From Martensiomyces pterosporus (taxonomy: Eukaryota; Kickxellomycota; Kickxellomycetes; Kickxellales; Kickxellaceae), in the NCBI GenBank assembly GCA_025201845.1, contig MU603966.1, forward strand, positions 62,001 to 126,000: 64,000 nucleotides of DNA, written 5' to 3'. Of this stretch, positions 38,135 through 48,399 are shown piece after piece. Each line of letters starts with the position of its first letter. The stretch's first letter is position 1. The notes under the pieces are model-generated. The model ran no database searches. It was not told the origin of the DNA and saw only the letters and a list, made by a program, of their open reading frames with translations. The translations under genes and the position numbers were made by a program.

Positions 38135-38248
38135 CTAAAAGTTCTCGATGAGGTTGTCAATCTGTTCCTCGGTAGGTGGGGTTGGCCGCCAGATGCTGTT
38201 GCTGGTTATGCCCATAGGAGAGCTCGAGACGCGGGCGGTAGTAGACAT
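38135..38248 (-). CDS. Candidate 37-residue microprotein
   Basis: The ORF is ATG (38248) to TAG; the product begins MSTTARVSSSPMGITSNSIW and ends EEQIDNLIENF. Codons are GC-ending and biased (ACC GCC CGC GTC TCG AGC). A TATA element (TTATATAA, minus strand, 38399-38406) lies 150 bp upstream, followed by a CA/CT-rich leader. It has no cysteine, no signal peptide and a short acidic C-terminal helix. No family is recognised. Its promoter spacing matches that of the 29-codon microgene at 9040. Confidence 0.45.
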   Translation of the reverse strand: MSTTARVSSSPMGITSNSIWRPTPPTEEQIDNLIENF

Positions 38249-39859
38249 GTCTAGCTTGGCTTGAGAGAAAGGGCGAGGGGCGGTGTGTATGTGGTGAATG
38301 CGAAAAGTGCAGATGGAGTGAGGGTGTTGAGGTTGTCGGCGTGGCTAATGATGAATGTGCTGTTGCTGTGCCTGGAAGCCGTGCGACAATGGCGCTCCTT
38401 ATATAACCGTCGACTTGTTCTAGCATGCCATTTACGCACCCCGGTCGGCAAGCCCAGCGCAAGAGCAGCATGTGCACACAAAGACAGAAACGCAGGCCTG
38501 GTCACAGCAAAGCAGCCAGCACATTCCATCAGCTGCGACACCAGCACAAAAGGAGACATGAGATGCACAAAGAGGAGCGCCAGTGCAGGATGTGCTTAGT
38601 GGGGACATCCCCCAAAAGAGATTGCCTCTGCCCAGCAAAGTCACCCTTCATTCTGCCATCGCCCTCGCTGTCCTGAGATGGGGGATGCTTTTGCCCGACA
38701 AACGCACTGGAAAGCCATGGCAGCCTTTTGTACTCACTGCAAAAATAGCGAGCAGATGGAAAGCAAGGAAAATCCAAGACATCGGCAGCCAGCTGCATGC
38801 GAAAGTGTGCGCTGGCACGCCCTTGGGCAGATTGTGGCGGGTGAAAGGGCAGGGTCAGAAAGGCCTAAAGAGGATAGACTGCACGCGCATGCTTGGCCAA
38901 ATTGACACGCATGTGCCCAGCGCTTTGTATGTAGCGAAGTGGCGCCAGATATAGTTCAGAGTATACATTTAGAAAAAGGGTTCATTGCTGATCCTGTGCT
39001 TGCCGGCCCTGAAGGCAAAGGAACCAGAAGTGCTACTCCTTTGCTTGGCGGTCAGCGCGGACCCTGGAGACGGTCTCGATCTTGCAGGAGCAGAAGAGAG
39101 CTGTTTATATCATTCGTGCCGCTTGCAGCAAACTGGTGCCATGCTATTCCGCGGTGTAAGGCTGGCACAGATCAGGTATGGCTCACCACCACATACCTCA
39201 GCTAATCGGGCTGAGCCACAGCCACTGTTCGTAAACCGTACATCTGCGGCGCAGCTGTGCGCTGGTGCTGCGGTGGCGACCACTGCCAATACAGCACACA
39301 AACCCACAGCACCAGATGGGGTCAATCAGGAAGCCCCGTCCTCATATCGCCGAATATGTAGCGGCACAGGTAAAATGTGCTGCTCAGAAACCCACGAGGC
39401 GAACAATGCCTGCAAAAAGAGATGGTGGCGGCAGGGGCTTAGAACGCCCACCCACAGGGAGTGTGTCTTGGTATCCCTGCCAGCGAGATTGCTGATGCCA
39501 GAGCACAGCAGCAATGGCAGTACTGATGATGATGCCAATATATTATGACCAAAACGGGAGCGCGTTTCTGATTGGCTGGATCTGTAGGGTTTCACATGGA
39601 AATAGCGGGAAAGGCATTTCGGGACCGCATTGCTGTCCACACCGGCGCTAGCGCCAGCGCCAACGTCAACGCCAGCAGCGCCGCTGCTCTGTGCGCAGGG
39701 CAACGAAGGCAAACACACAACTAGGCACTTGCACGCTATTTTCTGCCGTGTACGCCATCCTGTGCCTTGGTTTCCCTCTCCCTCTCCCCTCCCCTTAGCT
39801 CCGCCATACTATATATCCCTTTTCCTCAGCGACACCACGTCCTATTAGAAAGCGAGTAA
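38249..39859. other. 1.6-kb intergenic region with no confirmed gene
   Basis: This stretch holds the microgene promoter (TATA 38399-38406) and the CRAL-TRIO gene leader (CT-rich 39760-39810). Overlapping ORFs at 38985-39548 (+) and 39110-39718 (-) have partly coding-like codons, and a good acceptor (tttttgcag, minus strand, about 39408-39416) precedes a 27-codon open tail. No start or donor completes a gene, so none is called. Confidence 0.35.
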
Positions 39860-41746
39860 ATGGCTCTTCCGCTGCTAGTTGACGCTGTTGATGACAAAGT
39901 TGCGCAAGGCGTTGCCTTTGAGGCTCGCGAGATAGCCGAAGGCATGGCCAGCGGCAATTCAACTTACATTCAGACATTTGTGGCAGAGTACGTCGACGAC
40001 CTGGCCAGCACACTGCGCACCTTGCGTGCATGCCAAGGGGGTAGCGCAGCCGCTGTACAAAGGCTGACAACCACACTCGCATGGCGTGAAGCAAACAAGG
40101 TGTACCCGGCAAAGAAACAAGTAAGCAGTGGTGAGCTCTTTGTCGATAGTGACGGAATGGTCGTTGTCAAAACACGGCAAGCAGCGCTGATGGCAAACCC
40201 AGCATCCAAACAGAGAGGCCCGAGCTGTGTAGTACCACCTGGGAGCGCTAGCGGGTCGTGGAAGTCATATGCGCGTGCGATAGAGACATTGGAGGATGCT
40301 CGAGTGGCGCTAAAGTCAGCCTACATGTCATTCCGTATTATTGCCCAAGCGGCAGTGGTGGTCCCTCTCGAATCGGTATCGCTGTCAGAGATAAACACAA
40401 AGAGCATCTTGGACATCATCGACGTCGCAGAAGCCCACTACTCGAGTCTGGTAGGCCGAGTTTATATCACTGCTACATCGTCAGTCCTGCTTGAGCACGC
40501 ACGCCAGTCGCTTTGGCCAGTATTTAGCCAGCTGGATCCAAAATACACGCGTAACATCACCTTCGTCAAAGCAGGCATGCTTCCAGCCACCCATACACGG
40601 CTAGAGGACTTTGTTGCCGATATCCGCAGTGGCTCTGGCATTCGGCAGCAGCAGGTCGGGTTTGAGGGTGCTCAGCAAGACCCAGGGCGTAGTTCCGGAA
40701 ATGTGACGACGTTGGACGAATTTGTAAAGCAAACCTCGAGTCTACATAGTGGCCATACAGACACAGATGCGGATGACTTCCAGTCGCTATATTCGGATGC
40801 CAGAGATACGGGAGTCAGACTCGATGGCGCAGCAGGCAGTAGGCAGAGATGGGTACCGTCCGCAAAAACCAGCAACCGCAGTGGTGACGGAAGTGTGTGT
40901 AGCCTCGGAGGCTACTTGGACCAGATGCAATTTGGCAACAGAGCCAGCCAGCTGTCAATGACCACGCTAAACAAACTGCCGCCTACGGATCTGAAAGGCA
41001 GCTGCAGATACAAGGCAGGGGGCGTCGGCAGAGCCACGCAGGGCGCGGGAGCCACTCGTCGTGATACGCTGGCCGACAGCTCTCGTATTGGCGGCGGCAC
41101 AAAGTATAACAGCAATAGCAGCGGTGGTGGCAGTGATGACAGCGAGTCCCGTCGCACGCTCGGATCTATAACGCCCATTCAGCTAGCCTCACTCCAAAGA
41201 GCCGTTCAGGGTGTGCAGCAGATGCTCGGGTCGATCAACGACAGCATCGTCAGCGCAGATTCGCGTGCAGCATTGGCCACAACGAGAAGCAAGCTGGCTC
41301 AGCAAACGGAAGTGCTAATGTCCACAGTGGCAGCACTGAGCTTCGGGGTGTCGATGATAGAGAGTCCTCCATCTGGCGTGTTCTCCGCATCCCAGAAGGC
41401 GTTCTACATAGCAAGCAGGGCCCAGGCACATGCGCGACCAGCAGGCGGTGGGAGTGCGTTTCAGAGCTTCATCCGCCAGCTTCTGGCTGTCCCAATGAGC
41501 ATAATGTTTGGGAAGCCCGGGAGCACACTGAAGATCGTTCAGGCGCTAGCGAACAAGGCCATTCACATCGTCCTGCGGCGCATGAAGTCTCTTCCAACGA
41601 TGCGCACGCTGCTGCTTCTAGCTATGAAACACATGCGTGTGTTTGCGATGGTTTTCTGGACAGGCGCTCTTTTGGTCTGGCAGGCTAACGCGGCGCTGAT
41701 ATGGCTTAACCTTACCGCTCAGTGGAAGCGAGGCGTGGCGTACTAA
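39860..41746 (+). CDS. CRAL-TRIO (Sec14-like) domain protein with C-terminal membrane segment
   Basis: The 628-residue product starts MALPLLVDAVDDKVAQGVAF. A CRAL-TRIO N-terminal helix bundle (RLTTTLAWREANKVYP, about 70-85) and a lipid-binding core follow: LDIIDVAEAHYSSLVGRVYI, then SVLLEHARQSLWPVFSQLDP and NITFVKAGMLP, about 180-255. A 250-residue Ser/Gly/Thr-rich linker leads to a helical region (about 435-490), and a hydrophobic segment near the end (MVFWTGALLVWQANAALIWL) could anchor the protein. Sec14-type domains transfer phosphoinositides or other lipids between membranes. The fold core is somewhat degenerate, so the ligand is unknown. Confidence 0.7.
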   Translation: MALPLLVDAVDDKVAQGVAFEAREIAEGMASGNSTYIQTFVAEYVDDLASTLRTLRACQGGSAAAVQRLTTTLAWREANKVYPAKKQVSSGELFVDSDGMVVVKTRQAALMANPASKQRGPSCVVPPGSASGSWKSYARAIETLEDARVALKSAYMSFRIIAQAAVVVPLESVSLSEINTKSILDIIDVAEAHYSSLVGRVYITATSSVLLEHARQSLWPVFSQLDPKYTRNITFVKAGMLPATHTRLEDFVADIRSGSGIRQQQVGFEGAQQDPGRSSGNVTTLDEFVKQTSSLHSGHTDTDADDFQSLYSDARDTGVRLDGAAGSRQRWVPSAKTSNRSGDGSVCSLGGYLDQMQFGNRASQLSMTTLNKLPPTDLKGSCRYKAGGVGRATQGAGATRRDTLADSSRIGGGTKYNSNSSGGGSDDSESRRTLGSITPIQLASLQRAVQGVQQMLGSINDSIVSADSRAALATTRSKLAQQTEVLMSTVAALSFGVSMIESPPSGVFSASQKAFYIASRAQAHARPAGGGSAFQSFIRQLLAVPMSIMFGKPGSTLKIVQALANKAIHIVLRRMKSLPTMRTLLLLAMKHMRVFAMVFWTGALLVWQANAALIWLNLTAQWKRGVAY

Positions 41747-42577
41747 GTGCGCGCACATATAGCATTCCTTTCTGCCACCCCTCTCCTTGCTCTCGAGCTC
41801 TTGCCTGTGTATTTTAATAAGTGATGTAACCCTACCTTTATTCCGCCAACGGCGCCAGTGCGTGCGGTAGTGCGTGACTATCAAACACAGACGCAGGCAT
41901 CGGTAGACCTCCACCAAAAACACTGCGTCCATTTCCCTAGACTCGCGGTGGTTTCAACAAGTTACTCGGTCTGGGCAGCCAATGTCTTGTCAAGGGCCGG
42001 GAAGGTGCCTAGAAAGGGCCTGGAAGCGGGCGGCAGTGGCTTTAGGAAGCAGCCCTTCTCTGGGGCAAATAATGGCATTACAAATGCGAGGTGCGAGGTG
42101 GTGGTTCTACACCACCGAGTCCTCAAGCCCTCGCAGAATGGCAGGCGAAGGCAGCAGCAGGCAGCCTGCATGCTCCGTCAATAGGCAGCGCTCCACTTAG
42201 TAATTCGAAGCGCCCCCAATGGACGGCAATTTGTAATCAGGCGTACACTGCCAAAATAACCAGCTCTTGCTGACAGCTGGCCCATCCCCCCACGGGATAT
42301 AAAGCGTAGGCCTTGTCTGATTTGACGGATCGAGAAGCTTATCCACCCGCCCTTCCATGGCATCGTAGAAACCCCCTCTCTCTTCTCGTACACTTGTTTG
42401 CCTTGTATTTTTCCTTTTCCTTTTGCAAAAGCTGGAATTTCTTGCCCCAAGCACGTCTTTTTCAGCACCAAGCACGCGCATACACACACCACCAGCAGCA
42501 CCTACAACCACAAGCGCCGACCTGGCCTAGTCACTAGAAGCTTCCACGCCACCCTATCGCCAATACCGTCGCCCAGC
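41747..42577. promoter_or_regulatory. Intergenic region with RIB1 promoter
   Basis: This is 830 bp between the CRAL-TRIO gene and RIB1. TATAAA lies at 42298-42303, then a CT-rich leader (about 42350-42430) follows to the RIB1 start. Nothing else is recognised. Confidence 0.45.
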
Positions 42578-43909
42578 ATGTCCTCCATGCTTTCCGGAAA
42601 CCAAATCGACATGGACGCAGCCACCGCAGTGCCCACCACCCCAGCCGAGAAGACCGCGGCACAGGCCACTGCGAGCAGCAAGTCCCACTTTAATGCCAGC
42701 CTTGACATAGCCCTCAATATCCTCAAGCAGCAGGAGGGCAGCAGGGCTGGCAGTGCTACCCCTGTGAACTGGTCGTCCGTTGACGTCGAGACTAGGTCTG
42801 TGGCTTCAACCACCGACGGCGCATCGTACTCTGCACCGGACGACCTGATCCTGGATGCAGCCAGGTTCGACGCCTCATCAGACTCCTCGCAGTTTAGCTT
42901 CTCCTCTGCCACAACGGCTGCTGCCATCGACGCAGCCATGCATACCAGCGTGGTCAAGGCCGTCAGGGAAGCCAAGGAGAACGTTGCGGTCGAGTGCCAG
43001 GTACGTGCCCGCATTCCCTACCCCGGTGGTCACTTCTACCTGCATCTATTCCACAACAACGAGGATGACAAGGAGCATCTGGCCATTGTGTTCGGCGACG
43101 ACATTCGCAGCGCCTCGCTCGAGGCAGCGCGGGACGGCGAGACTGAGCTTGACCGCAGGATCCGTGGCGCCAGCACTGGCCCATCCAGGCATGTGATCGA
43201 GCAAGTGATCGCCCAAAGGCGGTTCCCCGCTGCCCGGAGTGCCTCCGAGCCCGCTGCGGCTTCTGCTACTGCTCTTGGCCCGAGCCACGGATTCGGCGGC
43301 TTCGATTCAGGCCCCGAGGATTCCTTTGATGCTGCACGGGTGCCTGTGGTTGACGCTCCTCTGGTGCGCATCCACTCCGAGTGCTTTACAGGCGAGACCG
43401 TATCCAGCGTGCGCTGTGATTGCGGGTACCAGCTTGCCGAGGCTATGCGTCTCATCCAGCAAGAGGGCCGCGGCGTGATTGTTTACTTGCGCCAGGAAGG
43501 CCGTGGGATCGGTCTTTTGGAGAAACTCAAGGCATACAACCTGCAAGACATGGGCCACGATACCGTCGATGCCAATCTCTTGCTCAACCACCCGGCAGAT
43601 GCCCGTACCTACGGCTCTGCACGCGCCATCCTGGCTGACCTGGGAATCCCAAAGCTGCGCCTGCTGACAAACAACACGGATAAGATCCACCAGCTGCGCG
43701 GCCATTCGACGCATCTAGACATCGTCTGCCATGTTCCGATGTACCCGCGCTGGTGGGACGATGCTGTGGATGACGAGTCGCAGCTGTCTTATACACGGCA
43801 CCTGGCTTTGAAGAAGGATGTCATGGCAGAGGCCGACCGCTACCTCAAAACAAAGGCCCAGCGCATGGGCCATATGCTGTCCCTAGATTCGCCGCATCTG
43901 GCCTTGTAA
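42578..43909 (+). CDS. RIB1: GTP cyclohydrolase II (riboflavin biosynthesis)
   Basis: The product is 443 residues from MSSMLSGNQIDMDAA. A variable N-terminal region is followed by the cyclohydrolase II core: VECQVRARIPYPGG, zinc ligands in ECFTGETVSSVRCDCG (about 267-283), catalytic RQEGRGIGLLEKLKAY, and TNNTDKIHQLRG. It converts GTP to the first pyrimidine intermediate of riboflavin synthesis, with release of formate and pyrophosphate. An inserted Ala/Ser-rich stretch (about 205-245) interrupts the core before the zinc site. The upstream open frame (from 42398, non-ATG) is leader. Confidence 0.93.
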   Translation: MSSMLSGNQIDMDAATAVPTTPAEKTAAQATASSKSHFNASLDIALNILKQQEGSRAGSATPVNWSSVDVETRSVASTTDGASYSAPDDLILDAARFDASSDSSQFSFSSATTAAAIDAAMHTSVVKAVREAKENVAVECQVRARIPYPGGHFYLHLFHNNEDDKEHLAIVFGDDIRSASLEAARDGETELDRRIRGASTGPSRHVIEQVIAQRRFPAARSASEPAAASATALGPSHGFGGFDSGPEDSFDAARVPVVDAPLVRIHSECFTGETVSSVRCDCGYQLAEAMRLIQQEGRGVIVYLRQEGRGIGLLEKLKAYNLQDMGHDTVDANLLLNHPADARTYGSARAILADLGIPKLRLLTNNTDKIHQLRGHSTHLDIVCHVPMYPRWWDDAVDDESQLSYTRHLALKKDVMAEADRYLKTKAQRMGHMLSLDSPHLAL

Positions 43910-44239
43910 AACACGCCGCTTTTTATGTTCCTTTAGACATAACCTATTTTGATACTAGCGTCTTTCGTCTCCGTATTGCTTCCTTTTACAGCCAAGCCAT
44001 TGGTTCTTAAGCTGCCTCTTCTGCCGCCCCTGTCTATTTTACTGTACTTGTTTTCAGCGTCTTTAAAACACGCCTTCGCAGCCCAGAGCATGTGGCCACA
44101 CTCTTTCTTGCCCCAAAAGTAAATGAGCAGCAGGTGTGCGAATATACTCTAGGAGGCTTGTATCGCCGAAAAGCGTTTGCGGATGTATCGGCCTCGCAAC
44201 ACCCCAAACTCACCACCTAAACATCTATACGGCACGGAT
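43910..44239. other. Intergenic region
   Basis: This 330-bp stretch lies between RIB1 and NUP42. No gene is seen. Confidence 0.4.
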
Positions 44240-45565
44240 ATGCCTGTTTGTCAGTACTTCCTTCAAGGAAAATGCAGCTTTGGAGATCGGTGTCGCAACG
44301 AGCACCCACGCAACCGGCCCTCAGCGTTCGGGCAGTCGTCGGCTCAGATGATTATGAATAAGGCGCGGGGTGGCGGCAGTGGAGGTGGTGGAGGAGGATT
44401 CGGTGCATTCGGTGGAGGACCAAGTGCGTTAGGTGGAGGATCCAGTGCGTTTGGTGGAGGGCCAGGTGCATTCGGCGGAGGATCCAGTGCGTTCGGTGGA
44501 GGATCCAGTGCAGTCGGCGGAGGGTCAAGTGCATTCGGCGGAGGATCCAGTGCGTTCGGTGGCGGCGCCTTTGTGCAAAAGACTGCTTTCAGCGCTCTAG
44601 CCTCAAACAACCTGAGCAGCAATGGTCCCGCTGTCAAAAATGGACCCGCCCAGCTAACCGAAGATATACTGAAAAAGCTGCTAACCGAGCGACCGCAGTG
44701 GGAGCTCAGTTCGTTTGGCCCTGTTGGTGGAGAGCCAAACATGATTTCGGGCACGGATATCTCTCCTGAAGAGGCCAGGGTCGAGTTTCTCTTAGCTCAA
44801 AGCACCGGCTCCATCGCTGCGTACCAGCAAAAGCACGCCCAGCTTTCTAATGACATGAGCCAGCGTGTTGGCTCCATCCTATCGAACCTCAGCCCTTTGG
44901 TCAAGCAGTGGAACGAACAAACAGCTGGCCGAGCGCACAATCCTGGTGCTGCTGCCACAAGCACCGGGTTTGGCCAAAACGCATCCCAGAGTTCCGCCTT
45001 TGGGCAGCAAGCAAAATCAGCCTTTGCGCAGGGCACTTCACATTCTGCCTTTGGCCAAGGTGCATTTGGGCAAAGCAGCGCGTCTGGACAAACCACACAG
45101 CCTGCGCCTGGGAACTCAGCAGCGCCGTCATATCAATCTGCCTTTGGACAGAGCTCGGTTCCTTCTGCATTCGGCCAAGCACCACCTAGCTCCCCGTTTG
45201 GTCAGCAAACCACAACCTCAGCCTTTGGACGGCAGCAGCAGCCAGCCACTGCATTTGGGAACGCAGGCAGCTCGGCATTTGGCAGCAATAGTGCATTTGG
45301 TGGTGGCAGCGCGTTTAGTAGTGGTAGCGGGTTTGGGAGTAGCGCACCTGCGTTTGGAGCCGGATCATCAGCCTTTGGCGCAGGTTCAGCATTTGGAACC
45401 TCTCCATCCACACAGCAGATATCGTTTGGCAGCACGCCTGAGGAAATAAAGGCAAGCACTGGGCCTTGGCGCGATCTTACGCCAGCCGAGATCAGCAAAT
45501 ACCAGGCACCTGAATTCACAATAGGCAGCATCCCCGAGGCGCCTCCGCCAGTTGAGTTCCGGTAG
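44240..45565 (+). CDS. NUP42: CCCH-zinc-finger FG nucleoporin, Nup42/NLP1-like
   Basis: The 441-residue product starts MPVCQYFLQGKCSFGDRCRN, a single CCCH finger at the extreme N-terminus. Ten-residue repeats of GGG-S/P-S-A-F/L-G type (about residues 50-110) follow, then a helical middle region (LTEDILKKLLTERPQW), many FG motifs (AFGQ, AFGS), and a C-terminus (FTIGSIPEAPPPVEFR) like the Gle1-binding end of Nup42. It sits on the cytoplasmic side of the pore and helps Gle1 activate Dbp5; DBP5 is also in this window. The in-frame region before 44240 is leader. Confidence 0.88.
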   Translation: MPVCQYFLQGKCSFGDRCRNEHPRNRPSAFGQSSAQMIMNKARGGGSGGGGGGFGAFGGGPSALGGGSSAFGGGPGAFGGGSSAFGGGSSAVGGGSSAFGGGSSAFGGGAFVQKTAFSALASNNLSSNGPAVKNGPAQLTEDILKKLLTERPQWELSSFGPVGGEPNMISGTDISPEEARVEFLLAQSTGSIAAYQQKHAQLSNDMSQRVGSILSNLSPLVKQWNEQTAGRAHNPGAAATSTGFGQNASQSSAFGQQAKSAFAQGTSHSAFGQGAFGQSSASGQTTQPAPGNSAAPSYQSAFGQSSVPSAFGQAPPSSPFGQQTTTSAFGRQQQPATAFGNAGSSAFGSNSAFGGGSAFSSGSGFGSSAPAFGAGSSAFGAGSAFGTSPSTQQISFGSTPEEIKASTGPWRDLTPAEISKYQAPEFTIGSIPEAPPPVEFR

Positions 45566-45794
45566 CTGTGCTTGGCCGTGATCTGCGCCCGGCTAATCCA
45601 TTTTCTGGGCTCGATCAAGCCAAACGCTAAAAAAAAGGCACTTTTCAATAATAGGCGCAAGGAACGCATGCTGGATGCAAGCATACTTGCACTGCACCCT
45701 TTCTTCTTTTGAATGCTCATTTGCTTCCTCTCTATACTTAACGGCTCTGTAATACACACACGGTTATTTCTCATACTTGGTGTCAGTTGGTAGC

Positions 45795-47276
45795 ATGCGG
45801 TTCTACACTGGAGACGAATCAGGGCTGGTTAAAGGTAGGTTGGGTTATTGAATGTTCAAGCACAAAACAAGAACGTGCAGGGGTCAGTAGCCAAAATGCT
45901 GAAAGAGCTGGCTGTAGTATGCCCACCAGCACTTCATGCAGGTTGAGCAAGCAACTCAAGCTCGCAGCTACCGCGTCGCCTACACAATATACTGATTCTC
46001 TCTTTCATTTTAACTGTCGTGGCTGATAGGCGTTGAGATCGACCCAAGGGTCTCGCTGCTTGAAGCAAAGGCACAGGCAGCTAAAAAGGCGAGAGCAGAC
46101 GCCAAGGCCAAGGCAATCGCAAAGAAAGGGGAAAAAGTGACCATTGACGAGAACATCTTGGTTGGCGTGAAGGTATGGAACATCAACGGCGAGGTGAAGC
46201 GCGAGCTGTCCATTGACCAAATGTGCCAGTCGACATGGTCTTCTGGCGAGCAGGCGTTCGTTGTTGGTCGCAGGAATGGCGATGTAGATGTTGTCAGCAA
46301 AAACAGTGGTCTCTCGCTGTACAAGTTCAGCGAACCCGATTTCCTCAAGCCATTCAGCTTGAAGCACAACGGCAGGATAATCTCGGGTCGGCAGTACGTT
46401 GGGATTGGAGCCACAGACAGCCATTTTATTACGTGCACGAACATGGGGGAGGTGCGGTACCAGCCGTTCAGCCATAGCTTGGAAGGCGGAAGCGAGACAG
46501 CAGATTCGCTGCTCATGAAGCTTCCCATCGACGCATGCCGCATGCGGGTTCACGCGAAGCAGCCCAGCATATTCACGGTTGGTGGTCGCGAGCAAGAGCT
46601 CACGATCTGGGATGCCCGTAGCACGCAGGTTGCTGCAAAGAAGGGGTCGGCGTCAGAGTATACCAAGGCAGCTAGCGCGCCCATCTTCAAGTCGAAGAAT
46701 GTGCCCAACGACAACCTCGATCTGCGTGTCCCTGTGTGGATAACTGACATCCAGTTCACGAATGACGACACAAGCAACCCAACCCTTGCAGTCTCTACAG
46801 GATACAAGCAGATCCGCCTGTACGATACAAAGGCCAACCAGCGGCCAGTGCAGGACTGGGAGATCAGCAAGCATCCGATCTACCACATCCACGCCTCGCA
46901 CCTGAAGCCCGAGCTATTCTTCGCCGACAACATGGGCAACGTGCAGCAGATGGACATGCGTATGGGCAAGGTTATCGGTGGCTACAAGGGCATTGCAGGT
47001 GCTGTCAAGTCGATTGCGCTCAGCGAGGACGGAACAAAGATTGCAACTGCCGGCTTGGACAGGTTCCTTAGGGTTCACGAGACAGACGGAATGCGTAGGA
47101 TGCTGCACCGGGCGTATGTCAAGCAGCGTGTATCGCACATTGTGTATGACTGGGAGCACAGGGATATCGACGATGAGGAGGTTGAGAGGCAAGAGGCCGA
47201 GGCGATCTGGGACAACATGGATACCATGGAAAAGACAGGCAAGAGCAAGAAGAGAAAGGCCAGCAACAGCCACTGA
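45795..47276 (+). CDS. NSA1: Ribosome biogenesis WD protein Nsa1/WDR74 (two exons)
   Basis: Exon 1 (45795-45834) encodes MRFYTGDESGLVK. The intron is 45835-46029 (195 bp, GTAGGT...TAG, phase 1), and exon 2 (46030-47276) continues GVEIDPRVSLLEAKAQ. The product is 428 residues. WD-type segments include LTIWDAR, IRLYDTK and GLDRFLRVHETD, with a Lys-rich C-terminus (KSKKRKASNSH). Nsa1 sits on pre-60S particles and works with Rix7/NVL. The first exon restores the typical N-terminal blade strand; the single-exon ORF would need a GTG start, so splicing is strongly favoured. Confidence 0.88.
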
Positions 47277-47415
47277 GCTCTCACTCGAGAGAACAAAGCA
47301 GTTACTTGGAGATGCAGTTTTTTTTTATTTAAACGAAAGAATTGAGGAAAGGAAAACAGCAGCAGCACCCAGCCGGTGCCAGTGGATGGATGTGTAGACA
47401 AAACACGCAAGAGGT

Positions 47416-48399
47416 TTAGTTTGCACTGTCGCCATTCTTCTCGCCAGTGACCTCACCGTCCGACTCGACGCCGGCATCGTCGTCCTTCTTTCTGCGTGCA
47501 GACTCGGCGGCATGGCGCTCAGCCACAGCATACGTCCTTGCTTGGAAGTGGGCAGCTGTGCCAAGGGCGGCGGAGCAGAGGAGACCAGAGATAAGGCGCG
47601 CCTCTTCCTCAGACAGGTGGGGGACAAGGCTGAGGATTGAGTCAAGGGCAGGGCTCAGTGGGAATCCAGGAGCATGCGCAGTAAAGGACCACGCATGCGT
47701 AGTGAGGATGTAGCCAACAGTGGCGAAGAATGAGAGCTTGACGTCGAGCGAAAACCCGTTGAACACCATGCTCGGCGTGCGGAAGCCCCAGCTGGCACGA
47801 GATATCTGCAAGAAGTCATCAATGATGCCGCCGCCGCTTCCCAGCACAGTGCCGACAAAGATCCACGCAATGAGCGACTCCGACACTGGCTGTCCCTTCA
47901 TTGTCTTGCGCACGAGGTCTACGCCAGCAGCGGTCACGCCGTAGCCACGCAATAGACCATCGACGCTCGCGAGGAACACATCGCTGATGGGCGACGTCCT
48001 GCGTAAAAACCGGAACAGAATGTCGCCGGGCAAAATAGACATGGCGAGGTAGGCGCCCCCATAGACTGGGACCATGGTGTTGCTCTGAAGCCAGGGCTGG
48101 ACACGGCCCAATGCCAGCGCAGTGAGGATGGCGCCGCCAAAGGAGAACGTCAGCATTGTGAACAGCTCCTGGAGAAGAGGGCGCCGGCCGTTGGCCTGCA
48201 CAGACTTGCGCACCTCATAGGCGATGCGGATGGCGTGCAGCGTGGTGAAGATACCGATAGGGAGCAGGGCATCGCTGCCGTCACCGCTGCCGCCGACCCA
48301 CTGCTTGTTCAGCAAGGACGGGTAGGCTTCAGCGAGCTTCTGTACCTGTGGGAAGCTCTCAAGAGCCGATACGGGGCCCTTCATTTCGCTATCTGCCAT
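47416..48399 (-). CDS. TRIC-like trimeric cation channel / multi-pass membrane protein
   Basis: The 327-residue product has about seven hydrophobic segments. Features resembling TRIC/TMEM38 are MSILPGDILFRFLRR (a PGD motif in the second repeat), SVDGLLRGYGVTAAGVDLVR, LIAWIFVGTVLGSGGGIIDD (the Gly-rich helix of the pore) and a final membrane pair before a charged tail (RRKKDDDAG). In animals TRIC channels pass K+ across the ER to balance Ca2+ release. The match is by pattern only. The gene lies head-to-head with the NPC2-like gene at 48896. Confidence 0.5.
   Translation of the reverse strand: MADSEMKGPVSALESFPQVQKLAEAYPSLLNKQWVGGSGDGSDALLPIGIFTTLHAIRIAYEVRKSVQANGRRPLLQELFTMLTFSFGGAILTALALGRVQPWLQSNTMVPVYGGAYLAMSILPGDILFRFLRRTSPISDVFLASVDGLLRGYGVTAAGVDLVRKTMKGQPVSESLIAWIFVGTVLGSGGGIIDDFLQISRASWGFRTPSMVFNGFSLDVKLSFFATVGYILTTHAWSFTAHAPGFPLSPALDSILSLVPHLSEEEARLISGLLCSAALGTAAHFQARTYAVAERHAAESARRKKDDDAGVESDGEVTGEKNGDSAN

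Noticed and set aside
39110..39325. Minus-strand secreted cysteine-rich ORF
   Set aside because: It has no ATG (only TTG) with a stop just upstream, and no acceptor gives it a start.
44390..44575. Possible CRISPR or transposon repeat array
   Set aside because: The repeats are in frame and code Gly/Ser/Phe decapeptides of an FG nucleoporin.
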